Assembly: GCA_027924585.1 (NCBI GenBank)
Contig: BSBM01000602.1
Location: 13,250,001-13,314,000 of the forward strand
Origin: Larix kaempferi
Lineage: Eukaryota > Streptophyta > Pinopsida > Pinales > Pinaceae
Length of the DNA: 64,000 nt
Direction of reading: 5' to 3'
Part shown: positions 45,825-57,647 of the stretch, in pieces
How the letters are laid out: each line of letters begins with the position of its first letter
Position numbering within the stretch: the stretch's first letter is position 1
The notes under the pieces: generated by a model
What the model saw: only the letters and a program-made list of their open reading frames with translations
Databases searched by the model: none
Told to the model about the DNA's origin: nothing
Program-made: the position numbers and the translations under genes

Positions 45825-48800
45825 ATGCCACCATTTCGCACCTCCACCACGTTGCCAGCGTTTTCTCCAGGTAGGTTCCCATTGAAGCATGAATTTGTTG
45901 TTGTTTTTGGTTTTTCTTTTATTTTCCATTTCAATTTCAATTTTAAAAAAAAATTACAATCCATTAAAAAACCAAAAAAATTTCATTGTATGCCATCTAC
46001 ACCTAACAAGATGACAAACACACCTGAACCATCAGATGAAACCAATGAAACCACTGAAACCCGACCTTTAGAAGACAACATTGGAACATATAATGAACTG
46101 AATGAAAACCCCGAAGATCAATTGCACCAAGATTTAAATCAATTGATGGTATTAAGCGATGAATTGAAGAACACCAAGGAACCCTCTCGGGTTTCCTTGG
46201 CTTCATCATTGCAAAACATTATTGATTCCATCAGCATTGCACATAGTGAGATCACAAATCTGAGCCAATATAGGGCTCAAATGAGGGAACAGTACTCCAT
46301 TGGGATGTCCAAAGAACAGATAAAAGACCTCAACATCACCAAAGCCCAGTTGTACAGCAAATTCATAGTTCCCTTGACAGGACAACCTCCAAATGTGAGG
46401 AAGTGACAAGTTTGCATGGACTGGTGTATTTACTAGCCATGGAGAGATAACTCAAGAAAGAGATGGTTTATGGCGTTTGACAAGCCCCCGTGCAACAATT
46501 TGGAGGTCCCACAGTATTTCCTTCGGAAATTGTGGGCTGAGTTTGAGCTAGGCTACCATGTCAACTATTTTGACATCACTGAGTTTCAGGGTGTCGGTCT
46601 TGGCTTTTCCCAAGATCGACCTCAGGCACGTCGTAACCCACTTAGAGGACCTCCTGCACCCACGAGAGAGCCAAACCCCCCTCCTCAGCCACCCAGGTTT
46701 AGTAGGGGCCTATATGAGATCGATGACTCAGTTAGACACGCCACACATCATTTTCTTAGACATACCACATTTGTGGCTATGTCTTCACAGAGTCGGGAGG
46801 ACATCGATCAGACAGACACAGCTGCACCGTCTATGGGTGGTGGCTGAGACATGCCGAGTATAGGTGGAACCTAGGTGGGGCCTTCTAGTTCTACTGGAAC
46901 AACGGCATATCGTTGTTCTCACCGTGGTCATTCTTGCCATGGTCATACGCAGCAACATGCCACAAAGAGCTACATCGATCAGGTTATCTATTGTTTTATT
47001 TAATGTTCAAGTATTTGTTGTATTTTATTTGATATCGTATTGTTTAATATATTTAACTTTGAATTACACATTGTTGACTTTATTTGTTTTAATGCACAGT
47101 TATTTAGGGCCAAGTCTCCATCCTCTAGGTTGGAGGACATCGGTTCCTTTGACCTCGACCAAGCCATGGCAGCAGCAGAGGAGATTGCGGCACCATACAC
47201 ACAGGTAACTTCTTTACTTTGAATAATTAGATCCTATTACGAGTAATTTGTGTTCAGTAATTACAAATTAATCAGCACTGAGTAATTACCATATTATCAT
47301 CGTATTTTACAGTTGTGTTTATCATATTGTCTAAATTATTTGAGAGCTATAAATTCATATAATCCAACCGAAAAAATGAAACCTTATAAAACATGAAAAC
47401 CTAAGAAAACTAGAAACATCTGTTCATGTTCACTTTAGGAATCCTAGACCTCTAATGATTATAGAAATGGAGAGAATTTTCCAAAGTCTGTCATTCTTAC
47501 TTGACCAATGATGAGCCCGTAGTTGGGGTTTTGGTGATTCCCATAGTGTCCTTCATCCTCAGACTACCATCCAATTCTTGCTTGCTCTTCCTGTGCTTGA
47601 CCAATGCCATGTGTGTTATTGATGCTTTTCCATTTGTCACCATGTCATCCAAGTTATCTTTTCCATGTACTCTCCTTGTCCAAATCATCTTCAAATGACC
47701 ACAGTATGGGTCATTTGACTCTTGGTTCAATAGGTGTGCCAATGGCTCCAATTCCCATCACTTTGTCCACCAAATCAACCTTTGTTTCCATGTCCTTATG
47801 CCATTTGTTCTTCAAGCTTAAACTTTGTCATTAATGTTTTCATCAATGACAATAATAGACAACCATATTCATCAAGCTCTCCTCAATCTCCCAAAATGTT
47901 CACATGTTGCTTCCTTAAAAATGAAACTTGTCTTCTATTTATAGTTTTATCATTAAGATGAATAAATAAATCAAATATGATTTATTTAATTATGGCCATG
48001 CCATGTCACCTTCTATGCCATGTCACCTTATTTAATTTTAATTTCATTCCATGTCACCTTCTATCCTTTCAAAATATTAAATGTGAGACACACATATGCC
48101 CTTAAGATGCCCACAATGCACTCTTAAAAATTCCCGCAGTCGGCTCCACTTTGATGCTTGCAAGGGCCATCAACACATGCCTGTATTGCTCTTGGATTAT
48201 GCATGCATTTGTCTCATGTAAATGCCCGTAGGCCCTTATCAATATGCCTGCAATACACCACAAATGCCTGCAGTGGGTGCTTCAAATAATGCCCGCAGGG
48301 TCCTTTTGATTATGCCCACAATGGTGCTTTGAAATGCCCTCAAGGAGCCTTCAAAATGCCCACACATATTCCTTGTCCAACTCATCATCTTGTCTTTGTC
48401 CTCTAATATTATGTTTACCAATTTATCATCCTCCATGTCACCAAGTTATCAATCCTTCTTGTCACCAAGCATGTCCTCCTTGTCATGTTCCATGTCATCA
48501 AACACCATGCTTGACCAGTCATCAGGCTTTCTTGCTTGTCACTTGTCTTTGTCTTGTCCTTAGCTTGCCATGTCCTTCTTCCATGCTTTCCATGTTTGTC
48601 ATACTTGTCACCTTTTGCATGCCTCAATCCATGTCACCATCTCCATTGCGCTTGCCATAATGTGTATGCTCCATGTTCTTAACTCTTCCATGTATTTGTC
48701 ATTAATGTATTATCATCAATGTCATTATCAAGTCCTTGTCATCAATCCTTTGTCATGTCTCCACTTTGTCAAGTCTTCTACACTTGTCATGCTTTCTTGC

Positions 48801-50378
48801 CACTTGTCAAGTCATCAAAGCTTGTCATGTTTACCATTTGTCTAGTCAAGTCTTTGCCATGTCATCACTTCCCCCTTTGTCCTTAATGTGTTGTCATCAA
48901 TGACAACTTTGGCCATCAAACACTTCAAGCTTAAATTGTCAACCTTCTTTGCCAAATTATCACGGGACCAATCCATTGTGGGTCAAAGGACACGATCCCC
49001 ACAACCATGTTCTTTACCAAGTCTTGAACAAATGGACTGCACCAATACAATAAAAACATTATATAATATTCAAATCCCATCAAACCACTATCATCTAACT
49101 TGAATATAAATGAATTGCAATCATGTTTTTTAAGTACTATCATTGTCATTCTCATTGGCATTGTGTTTAATATTGTTAATATTGTTTTTATAAATTTAGT
49201 CTAAAAATTGTAGTGTTCACACAGGTGTCCACAGGCTCCAGCGACCAGCTAGCGCCACCGGGGATCAGTAGATCTCCATGTGCGCAGGTATCGTGTGTAT
49301 TGAAGCATAAATTTAATTTCAAATATGATGACTTATCTGTGTATATTTATATTTTTATATATTAAACTATGAGGTTATAAATATGTATACAGGTGTGAGC
49401 ACCTCGGCCTAGCAATTCTATTATTCCTGCCTCCCCGGCCTTCCAAACACCGTATATGCCAGTTGTATCCCCTGGCATACTTGGACCATTCCATGCATCC
49501 CTCCCCACCCCCTTCCATCCAAACCCCCCTCCTATCCAGCACCACAGTTCCATCTAGATCCCCCTTCCGTTTCATATCCTACGTCCCATCACCCCGTCCC
49601 AACCTTTCCACTGCCTCCGTATCAGTTTCCCATGTTCCCACCCTCCCCCATCCAACCACGACACATAACCCATCCACATTCACCCATCCCTCCACCGCAA
49701 CATAGACCTTGCCCCCGTCCACATTCCCCCACCACACTCGCTTCCCCTTCCAGGGTGCCCCGATCCATACTACAACCAGCTGGGGTTTATCGCCCTAGGC
49801 CTGCATCTCCACTTCTCCCACACCAGTCCATGCCTCCTTCTTCCACCCCCCCTTCTTCCACTGTTCCCCCCAGTGGTGTAGCCACCATCGATGTGGCTAC
49901 ATCCTCCCCTATACCGTCCACCCTAGCATTAGAGCAGGTTGTCCAACCAACTGCTCCATCCGCCAGCCCTGACGACCAGTCGGTTGTGTTCACGGTGAGA
50001 TTGACTAGTTTATGAAAATCTCGTTCAATTTTAATGAAAATTACTATATGCATCTAATTTGATCATTTATCTAATTGTTCTAAATGTTGCAAGGTGGCAT
50101 TGCTGAGAAAATAGGATCACGAAGGAGGGAGACCCCCTCACGACTTACAGTCTCGCATGAGGTGAGTTATCTAAGATTTGAAAACTATTTTTACTTTTAA
50201 ATTATGTTTTATACTTGTATAATTGCCAGGAAAAGTCGACATATTATTGTTGTTGTCTTAGGGCTCAGGGGGACATGCTCCAAGACACCCGAAGGACCCA
50301 GCTTCCTCTAGCATGAAGAAGAGGAAGATCGATTTTGGAGATGCACCTGGGAGCTCCGAGGGTGGGAAGGAGGATTGA
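45825..50378 (+). pseudogene. Gene A homologue, multi-exon, degraded
   Basis: The first coding exon, 45825-45870 (MPPFRTSTTLPAFSP), has exactly the length (46 nt) and phase of gene A exon 1. A long exon follows: a frame at 46003-46408 with a possible coiled coil, then 46410-46982 after a stop. The latter carries VPQYFLRKLWAEFELGYH near 46506, matching VPLYFTKHVYAEFVLDMH of gene A. Further exon-like pieces with AG/GT borders are 47100-47204, 49225-49287, 49393-49994 (Pro-rich, frame-shifted), 50094-50161 and 50262-50378. The last contains a basic MKKRKIDFGD and ends in TGA. Intron 47205-49224 holds an LTR-type insertion. Function is unknown. Stops near 46406, 46440, 46845 and 46873 make it non-functional as it stands. 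Exon joining in the middle is uncertain. Confidence 0.5.
47480..48882 (-). mobile_element. LTR-retrotransposon 3' remnant inside an intron
   Basis: On the minus strand a polypurine-like GACAAAGGGGGAAGTG (48867-48882) is followed by about 800 bp of degenerate ACATGGCA and ACAAG words. An LTR-like stretch starting near TGTCTCACATTT (48090) follows, with a TATA box (TATAAATAGAAG, 47936-47943). No coding part is present. The layout resembles copia elements with an extended 3' region. Limits are approximate. Confidence 0.4.
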
Positions 50379-53300
50379 GAGACCCTCCTATGTACACTAG
50401 CCACGATGTGGCATTTTCGGCACGAGTTTCAATATTTTGTATAGGGAACCATGGGCCATATTTTGTGTAGGGCACGAGTTGCCATATTTTGCACAGGGCA
50501 CGAGTTGCCATTATATAGACGTTGGGAACGATGTTCCATTTTTCCAAAAAGTGTACATGATTGGATAATTTTTGCATATTGATAGATGGATCTTCACTTG
50601 TCTATATGACTTTGTCTTTGATTACATTTTTGCATACATGATTTTGTCTTCGATAACAATGTTATGGAAAAGTTTTCACATACATCTAGATGTTATTTCT
50701 AGACACCAAGTGACCTCAATATGAGTCCCTTGTATTTGAATGGGTCTTGCATCTTTTCCTTTCAACAACAACATACCTAACCAAGCAAACTAAGGAGTGA
50801 TATTTACATTACAAAGTGTTGTGACTTTAGGGCTACAATAAAATAAATAGGAGACGATGACTTCTTCCATACTTAACCTTGTAATGGTTATAATAGTCAG
50901 TTCTAACAAGCATTGCATCACATATTATATCAAATTAACTTAGATAGATGAGAAGTTCATATGTGTGCTTGGATGGAAGGGTTAACCATATCACTTGAAT
51001 TAGTCCAAACATGAGGGGTGTGCATAGGTGCAATTGGATTGAGCAATAAAAGAGAATTGTTAATGTAGTTACATATGGATTGTTCTTTGTGTGTTAGTAT
51101 CTGCCTTTAATGAAAGCATGGTTAATGTGTTGAACTACTACTTGCACAAGTTGGCATAGACCCTTAGTGTTGATAATGTCTTCAATGTTTTGGTAATATT
51201 GATAATCACTCTTTGTAATTTAAGTATCTTGGATTTTTTGATGTTAAGACACATATTGAACACAGTCAACTCAATGGTTCAAGACATCATTTTACCCCAT
51301 GATCCATGGAAGATTCATTGGAGTTATATGAACCTCATTGTCATCACCTCAACCATGGTCAAGATGCCTAGATCCATCCTTAGTAGTCAAAACCTCATGT
51401 TGGCACCCATATCACACTCAAAGATAAAAAAGTCTTTTAAAGAGCATGTCTGGGGGTTGAGGGAATCTTGATGAATAATATCCTTAAAACATTTATATTC
51501 GATTTGAGGCCTCATATGTCCTCACCTTATCATTGTCAATACCTAAAGACCCATCCTTAGTGCACAAAACCTCCAAATGGAATCCATATCCAAAACAAAG
51601 GCCATGTATCCCATCTAGAGAGCTTGTGTAGTGATTCAAGGACTTGTTCATGGCTATCACCTACCCAAATTTCTGAACATTATTATTTTATTTTCAAAAT
51701 ACTTTATGTTAAATTTAATTACAAAGTTTTGTAATTATGATCAGTTTTGATCATGGATGAATGTAATTATTGGATATTATTATTTAAATAAATTAATTAG
51801 GAGACAAACACCCAAGAGGACTGTTAAATGCGTGTTCACTGACCCACTAGGAGGAATGGAAGCTGTTGGGAGGTATGGGACAGATGGTAGTAGTTGCATC
51901 ACACCGCTAGCTATTGGTTATGGGACAACTACCCCTAAAAATAGGCCATTATCCCCCAGGTGGAGGGAGTGAGCAGGCAGCTCATTTAATGACCTAGTAA
52001 CATCTGAAAAGTCCTAGGCAACCTATAAAGGCAAATTCGAATTGAGCAGGTAGCTCCTGATAAATATTTCTACAGAATATTTTCCTCATGTGCATCAGGT
52101 GATCACTAAGAGATTCGAATAGGGAAGCTAGTTGTGAATGCAATCTTAAGTCTGCATTACTGCTGAGAAGAACCAGAGATGTTGGTGCAGGTCTATTGGA
52201 CTGCTGGTTATTGAAGATTCAGAAGTTATTTGTTACATCAAAGAAGAAGTCCTATTTCCTGAGTTTCTTCCTCCTGGTGGTTCAGTGAACAGGCTCGGGG
52301 GTCCTAAGACAGTACTTGACTGTTTTCAGGAATTGGTTTGGTGGAATAGTCTTCTTGGGCTGTTTGTTGCCCTACATATTTTCTCAAGTTCTATAGATTT
52401 TCTACTTATTCTCAGTTAATATTTTTGTTCTGTTTAATTAGCATTTTCTATCTTTCTGCTTCAAAAAGAATTCAATCCTAGATTTGTTTAAAGTCTGAAT
52501 GTTTAAGTTTAATGTTGATGTTAAATTGATAAACCAATATCTATATGTTTCCACATGCTATTTTGAAGCATCGTACTCTAGTATAGATATGCAAATTAAA
52601 AATAGATTAGAATATAGGCAAGTGCCATTGATTCAAATAGATAGAACAATGATCGAATTATGTTTCACTATTTTGCCCTATATTTTTCAGTAGTAAAATT
52701 TACTGTATAAAATGGTCCTAAACAACAACATTGTTTCATAAAATATAAGTATTGTTCTTTTCTCTGTGTATATATATTATATTTTGCTCATTCTATTACT
52801 TTATATAGTATTCAAAAGTAAGTCGACAAAGCATATTTATATTATAGTTTCAAATTAAACAGTATTGTCATCATCATTCACATGTTGTAAATGCAAACAA
52901 TCACACAGTTTCCACAAGGCACATACACACCTTGTTTGCATTTCTTATTATATCCTTTTCAATAAAATTTCAATTCAAACAGATATTGGAAATAATATAA
53001 TAATCTATTGATAGATATTCGAACTGTAAGTATCAATTTCCAGACTGAGTTTCCATAATAACATCTAGATTGTTTCATTTTCCTTTTCTATCGTATTGCA
53101 AACTTTTTATACACAAGTTTTAGTTCAAACCAAAAGTCCCTAGAAAGTCCATTCGCAAACATTTATTTTCTTTTAATTCATTAGAACACAACTTAGAGTT
53201 TGACCTATTGTTAACTTTACAATCGAATTCTCTACTATTTGAACATCATACATTGTATACTTACTATCTTGACAGAGTACATAAACCCTAACCAAAACAT

Positions 53301-54331
53301 TTACAAATCCAACCTACAACAGTACGATTTATAACACAGACCCGACTTTTACATTCACGCCCATTATTTTTCGGTTTGATACTTTGCTTGAATCAACAAG
53401 AATCATCATTAGGGGCATAGCCTGTTATTTTCTTCCCATACCAAAACATAAACCTACTCTATTGTTGTACAAAGAAATTTTAGACTTCCATTACAGTTTT
53501 CGTGTTCTTGAAACAAATTTGACAGACACGATTTATTTGATAAATTTCAACCACTTAAACCCAGACAGAGACATTGTGTTATCATTCTTAAAAGAAAGAG
53601 ATGCAATCATTATAAATGAGCCTCGACTCCATGTATTATTCATATAACTTAAACAAGACAAATCGTGGCTCAATGGCTAAAGCCATTACAAGTTCCCACT
53701 ACAAGTAAACAAAGACGATATGCCCAGAAAGCGGAATTTACAGTATGTTTTTCGAAAATGACACATATAGGGTTTATACCCAAAACCATTATCGAAAACG
53801 AGTTCTTAAAACCCTTGTCATTGATGAACCTTACATTCTCCAGTCAACGAAGATCGATAACTTGGTAGAGAACCAAAGACCTTTAACGAAACAAAAGTCA
53901 CAATATTGAAAAATAGTATCATTGGATTTACAATGGGTAGTTCGAAGTTCTCCATTCAACAAACAATGACGAGTCATGGCAGGACCAACTTTCAACCCAT
54001 AAAACCTCCTCAACATAGTCACAGAGCACTTACGAGGTTTGGGAAGACCCGGAGCTTACCGGTTGAAAGCTCGCCAACCTTGCAAAACCTTTTTCCATTC
54101 CTCTACTGCATAACCTGCAACTGACATTGAAACGAAGGTTAAATTTAGATGACTAATACCTTTTCGAAAACGAAGAATGAAAACACTTTGAATGAATTAC
54201 TATTCGTTACAGAAGAACTTACATTGCTGTAAGTACCAAAACATTCCACTTTAACCAGCTACAGGATGATCCCACACTAAAGACGAGACGAGAACCCTCG
54301 GTCCATTTACACCAAGGAAAATCGTGGACTC
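50379..54331. other. Stretch without a supportable gene
   Basis: Only short frames. 50400-50530 has a degenerate CACGAGTTGCCATATTTTG repeat after the gene A homologue. About 51780-52480 has the base composition of an LTR (for example ATGGGACAACTACCCC and CTATAAAGGC) but no partner was found. 53090-54330 is AT-rich with a frame at 53384-53647 that I cannot place. Confidence 0.4.
54327..54331. other. Candidate target duplication of the gypsy element, left side
   Basis: GACTC precedes the TGTAGCTAGGG start of the LTR. The other side lies beyond the window, so it cannot be confirmed. Confidence 0.3.
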
Positions 54332-55057
54332 TGTAGCTAGGGTTTTACCCCTAGCTTGTGCAAATGAGCACCTACTAAGGAGAATGGACTCCTTAGTAGC
54401 AGTTCAGTACATTAAACTAATTAGGCTAAAACAAAAATTAAATTACTTCTAAAGCATGCATGAAACATAAACATCAAATTGAAAGAATGGCTTTTTGTAT
54501 TGATATTACCTTCAATGAGAAGGTTTGATGAAGCCCTTTGCAGTGTCCAAGAGGATGCTCCAAGCTTCAAGATGCTCCTTCTCCTTCTCCAATGATGGGA
54601 ATGGGCCAAAAGTGGCTCTCAAGGTGAAAGTAGTTCAATGGTGAACTAGGGTTTCGAGGGAGATTTTGGCAGAGTAAGGGTGCTTGTGATTGTGGATATG
54701 GAATAAGGGATCTCCATCACCTATTTATAATTTTTTGGTGGTGGAGTGCTGACCCATGGTTTTAGGAAACACATGGTTTTGTGCAGCTGTATAGGGTTTT
54801 TTTTCTCCTTTTCCTCATTATTTTATATTTTTTATTCCCTTTTTAGGGGATTTTTGCTATTTTTGGAGGAAAAGGGGTTTTTTTTAGCCTTTTTTAGGCT
54901 ATTTTGGTTATTTTGTGGCCTTTTGGAGGCATTTTAGGCCTTTTGGAGGCTTTTTAATGGGATTTTTTGGGATTTTAAGGGAAATATGGTAGGAAAATAG
55001 ACAAATGAGCCATATAATGTGGTAGATGAGGTAGTGAACACTTTTTGGGTGTTAACA
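54332..55057 (-). repeat. Gypsy 3' LTR, complete
   Basis: On the minus strand it starts TGTTAACACCCAAAAAG at 55057, after the polypurine tract, and ends CCCTAGCTACA at 54332; length 726 bp. A TATA box (TATAAATAGG on the minus strand) lies at 54722-54729. Confidence 0.88.
54722..54729 (-). promoter_or_regulatory. Gypsy LTR TATA box
   Basis: TATAAATAGGTG on the minus strand, 330 bp from the LTR start, is the probable core promoter. The same box in the 5' LTR would drive the element but lies outside the window. Confidence 0.6.
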
Positions 55058-55073
55058 GATTGCCCCCTGATGT
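55058..55073 (-). promoter_or_regulatory. Gypsy polypurine tract
   Basis: CATCAGGGGGCAATC on the minus strand ends directly at the LTR start TGTTAAC, the site where plus-strand synthesis is primed. It is short and interrupted by pyrimidines. Confidence 0.65.
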
Positions 55074-57647
55074 GCGAGGTCAGGAGCTCATCGTATGGCC
55101 GATGGACATCATAAGTCATGAATGGTTTTCCTGGGTGTGGAGAGAAGAGAAGAAACAAACTGAAGCCTGGAACAACGATCCCGAACAACTGCAAGGACTG
55201 GAAGTACATAACCTCAATAATGGATGAGGAATCATCTGATCATATGGACGAGGCGGGCATTCCCATGCTCGTATCAGGATATAACATAATAACACTGGGG
55301 TCCAAAAAATGGGGACCTGACATATACATGACCTCAAATACTGACTGAGGAATAATCTCAATATATGGACGAGGCGGGCATACCCATGCTCGTATCAAGA
55401 TACATAAACAGAACTGTGAGGCCCGAAAAGGGGGACCTGTAATAGACATGACCACTATGTACATCATAAGAGTCCAGAGGGGACATAAAATTCGGGACAT
55501 ACTGCTGAGCGGATCATGTGCGAACTGCAGAACTGGTGCACTGGAACAATCAACAGTGCTACTGAGTGTGGTACCAAAGGAACTGATGAGCTACTGGATC
55601 ATAGTGACTGGGGTCATACTTTCCATGGTACGCTGGACTGGAACTAAAATGGGTACTCGAGGAAGCATATAGCTGGATGGCTTCCGAATACAAACGCCAA
55701 CGCAGCCCGGACATCTACGGGAACATATAACTGGCCGTTCCGAAGTGACTCACCAATGTGCTAGAGTCGGGGGAAATCCGGGGTCTTCGACTAAAAACTG
55801 ATGGGATATAATCCTACGCGATCCTCAACGATGCGATCAAGGTGCTGAAGTCGAGCATGTGAGGAACAACCACTCGGAGAGGCAATGATGTCTCCTCTCA
55901 GAATGATCCGTAGGCACTTACCACAGATGGTGATAAGTCCAAGGCGTAGGGACCTCTGGGCCTATCCTCTGGAATAGAGGAGCTGTCGTCGACAGAGGGA
56001 GACCTGCAACTATCAAGGCAATGATGTTTCCTTGACAGGAGCGCGAGGTGAAGAACCGAAATGTGATAGTACTGAGGGCAGGACTGGCAAACTGGTGGTG
56101 ACAACTGGGCAAGTAGAGTGGGTGGACTCAAACTTCCTTTGTTCAGAGTATGATAATGGGAATGATCTGGCAGCATATGAAACTGACTGAGGGGAAAGGG
56201 ATCATAGCTGTATTGGATCTGGGAGGATAACTGGCTGAGGGAGACTCAATCTGGTGTAAAATGGCAGAAGACTGCTGAATACTCTGAACAAAGGCGACCT
56301 GATTGGGGGAGCTGCCGAGATGATTGATCATAGTGCCAGGAGGCACGGGAGGGTACTTCTTCATGGGTTAAGGAACTAGAAGAAGTGCGTGTAAAATGAT
56401 ACTGTCGTGTGGATTTTACGAGCCCATGACAGTTCATGCTCGTGGTTGCTTTCAATTTTAAGGAGTCTGAAAGCGATAAGAAGACTCTGAAGTAATGGAA
56501 TGGTACTGTCATGTGGATTTTACGAGCCCAGGATAGTGCATGCTCGTGGTTGCTTTCAATTTTAGAGAGTCTGAAAGCAAGTAAGAAGACTCCAGGGGGT
56601 TGCTTTTTCGTAGATTTAGTCTCCAAGGCCCAAAGAAGCATAAAAGGATGCAATGAAGAACTCTTCTAGCCGGTGTGACTAGAGTATTCCTTTTTCGTAT
56701 TTAGTCTACCAGGTCCGGAAAAGGGTTAAACTTATACCAGATAGACGCCTTTTCAGGTACTTTAGCGAGCATGAAAGGAAGCAATATTGCTCGGCGATCT
56801 TTTCATTCTTTTAGGAGTCAGAAAAGAGCTTAACGGAAACTCCCTAAGTGCCTTTTTCGTAAAGGACTTGTCCGGCCCGAAAAAGGGATAAAATTATACC
56901 GAACAAAAGGAATGGCCAGGCAAGGAGGAAGTGTTCAATCAAGGATCAGTAATGATGACCAAGAACGAGGGTAGGGGGGAACACTGGTGGGCCTCCTTGC
57001 GAGGTAGTTGAAATGGTGGCAAAATAACGAAACATTTGCAGTATGACGGGAGTGAATGGCTCATGTAAACATGTGGAACAATCCGATAGCGACCGATGTG
57101 GCACGCAAACCGAGGCAGCAAGGTGTCGGGACACAATGTTGAAATTGTACCAAGTGAGAGCGAGAAATGATCTCAAGCATCATCACGAGCTCGGAAAAAT
57201 GAATCCGGCGATATAAAGGATGTTAAAAACGGGTAACGGCCGATGTGGCACGTACACCGAGGCGACGGGGGCACTTTGAAAAAATGCCCGGAAAATCTGG
57301 AGGTGAGAGCGAGAAATGATCTCAAGCATCATCACCAGCTCGGAAAAATGAATCCGATGATATAAAACATGTAAAAAACGGAGAACGACCGATGTGGCAC
57401 GTAAACCGAGGCGACTAGTGGCATTTGGACACAATGTTGATATTGGTCCTGGTGAGAGCGAGAAATGATCTCAAGCATCATCACGAGCGTGGAAATATGA
57501 ATCTGACGGTGCAAATGGTGCGAAAAACGGAGGTCATAAGGACTCCGGAATGGTCAAAGGAAAGAACTATGCGTATCAAATCCAATGTACAAGTGACACG
57601 TGACCTCAAAAATGGTTGAGATCACAAATGTGAAAAAGTGAGCAGGG
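55074..57647. other. Non-coding region replacing pol, with tandem repeats
   Basis: Where reverse transcriptase, RNase H and integrase should be, there is repeat-bearing non-coding DNA. GACGAGGCGGGCAT recurs at 55247 and 55368 (121 bp apart). ACTGTCGTGTGGATTTTACG at 56401 recurs at 56505 (104 bp apart). A 149-bp unit starting GTGAGAGCGAGAAATGATCT begins at 57154, 57303 and 57452. No open frame shows a pol domain. Confidence 0.85.
57080..57530. repeat. 149-bp tandem repeat, about three copies
   Basis: GTGAGAGCGAGAAATGATCT starts units at 57154, 57303 and 57452. A partial unit with CCGATGTGGCACG precedes them at 57082. Confidence 0.9.

Larger units (their letters stand above)
45538..50378 (+). 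mobile_element. Second, related DNA transposon (right end not found)
   Basis: The GTCAACC array stops and GGGTACTTGCACGAAGCTG begins, like the left end of the first element (GGGTGAATCCACGAATGTGG). Here too the end can fold back (GGGTA with TACCC). TTAA directly precedes it and could be the target duplication. A homologue of gene A follows at 45825. No transposase gene and no matching right end were seen, so it is non-autonomous or truncated. The end given is only the end of the gene A homologue. Confidence 0.5.

Noticed and set aside
51130-51170. Right end of the second DNA transposon near TTGCACAAGTTGGC...ACCCTTAG
   Set aside because: Only GGGT is shared with the left end in reverse complement and the flank is not the GTCAACC satellite.
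51780-52480. A solo LTR
   Set aside because: Base composition and a TATA-like CTATAAAGGC fit, but no matching copy, target duplication or clear ends could be found.
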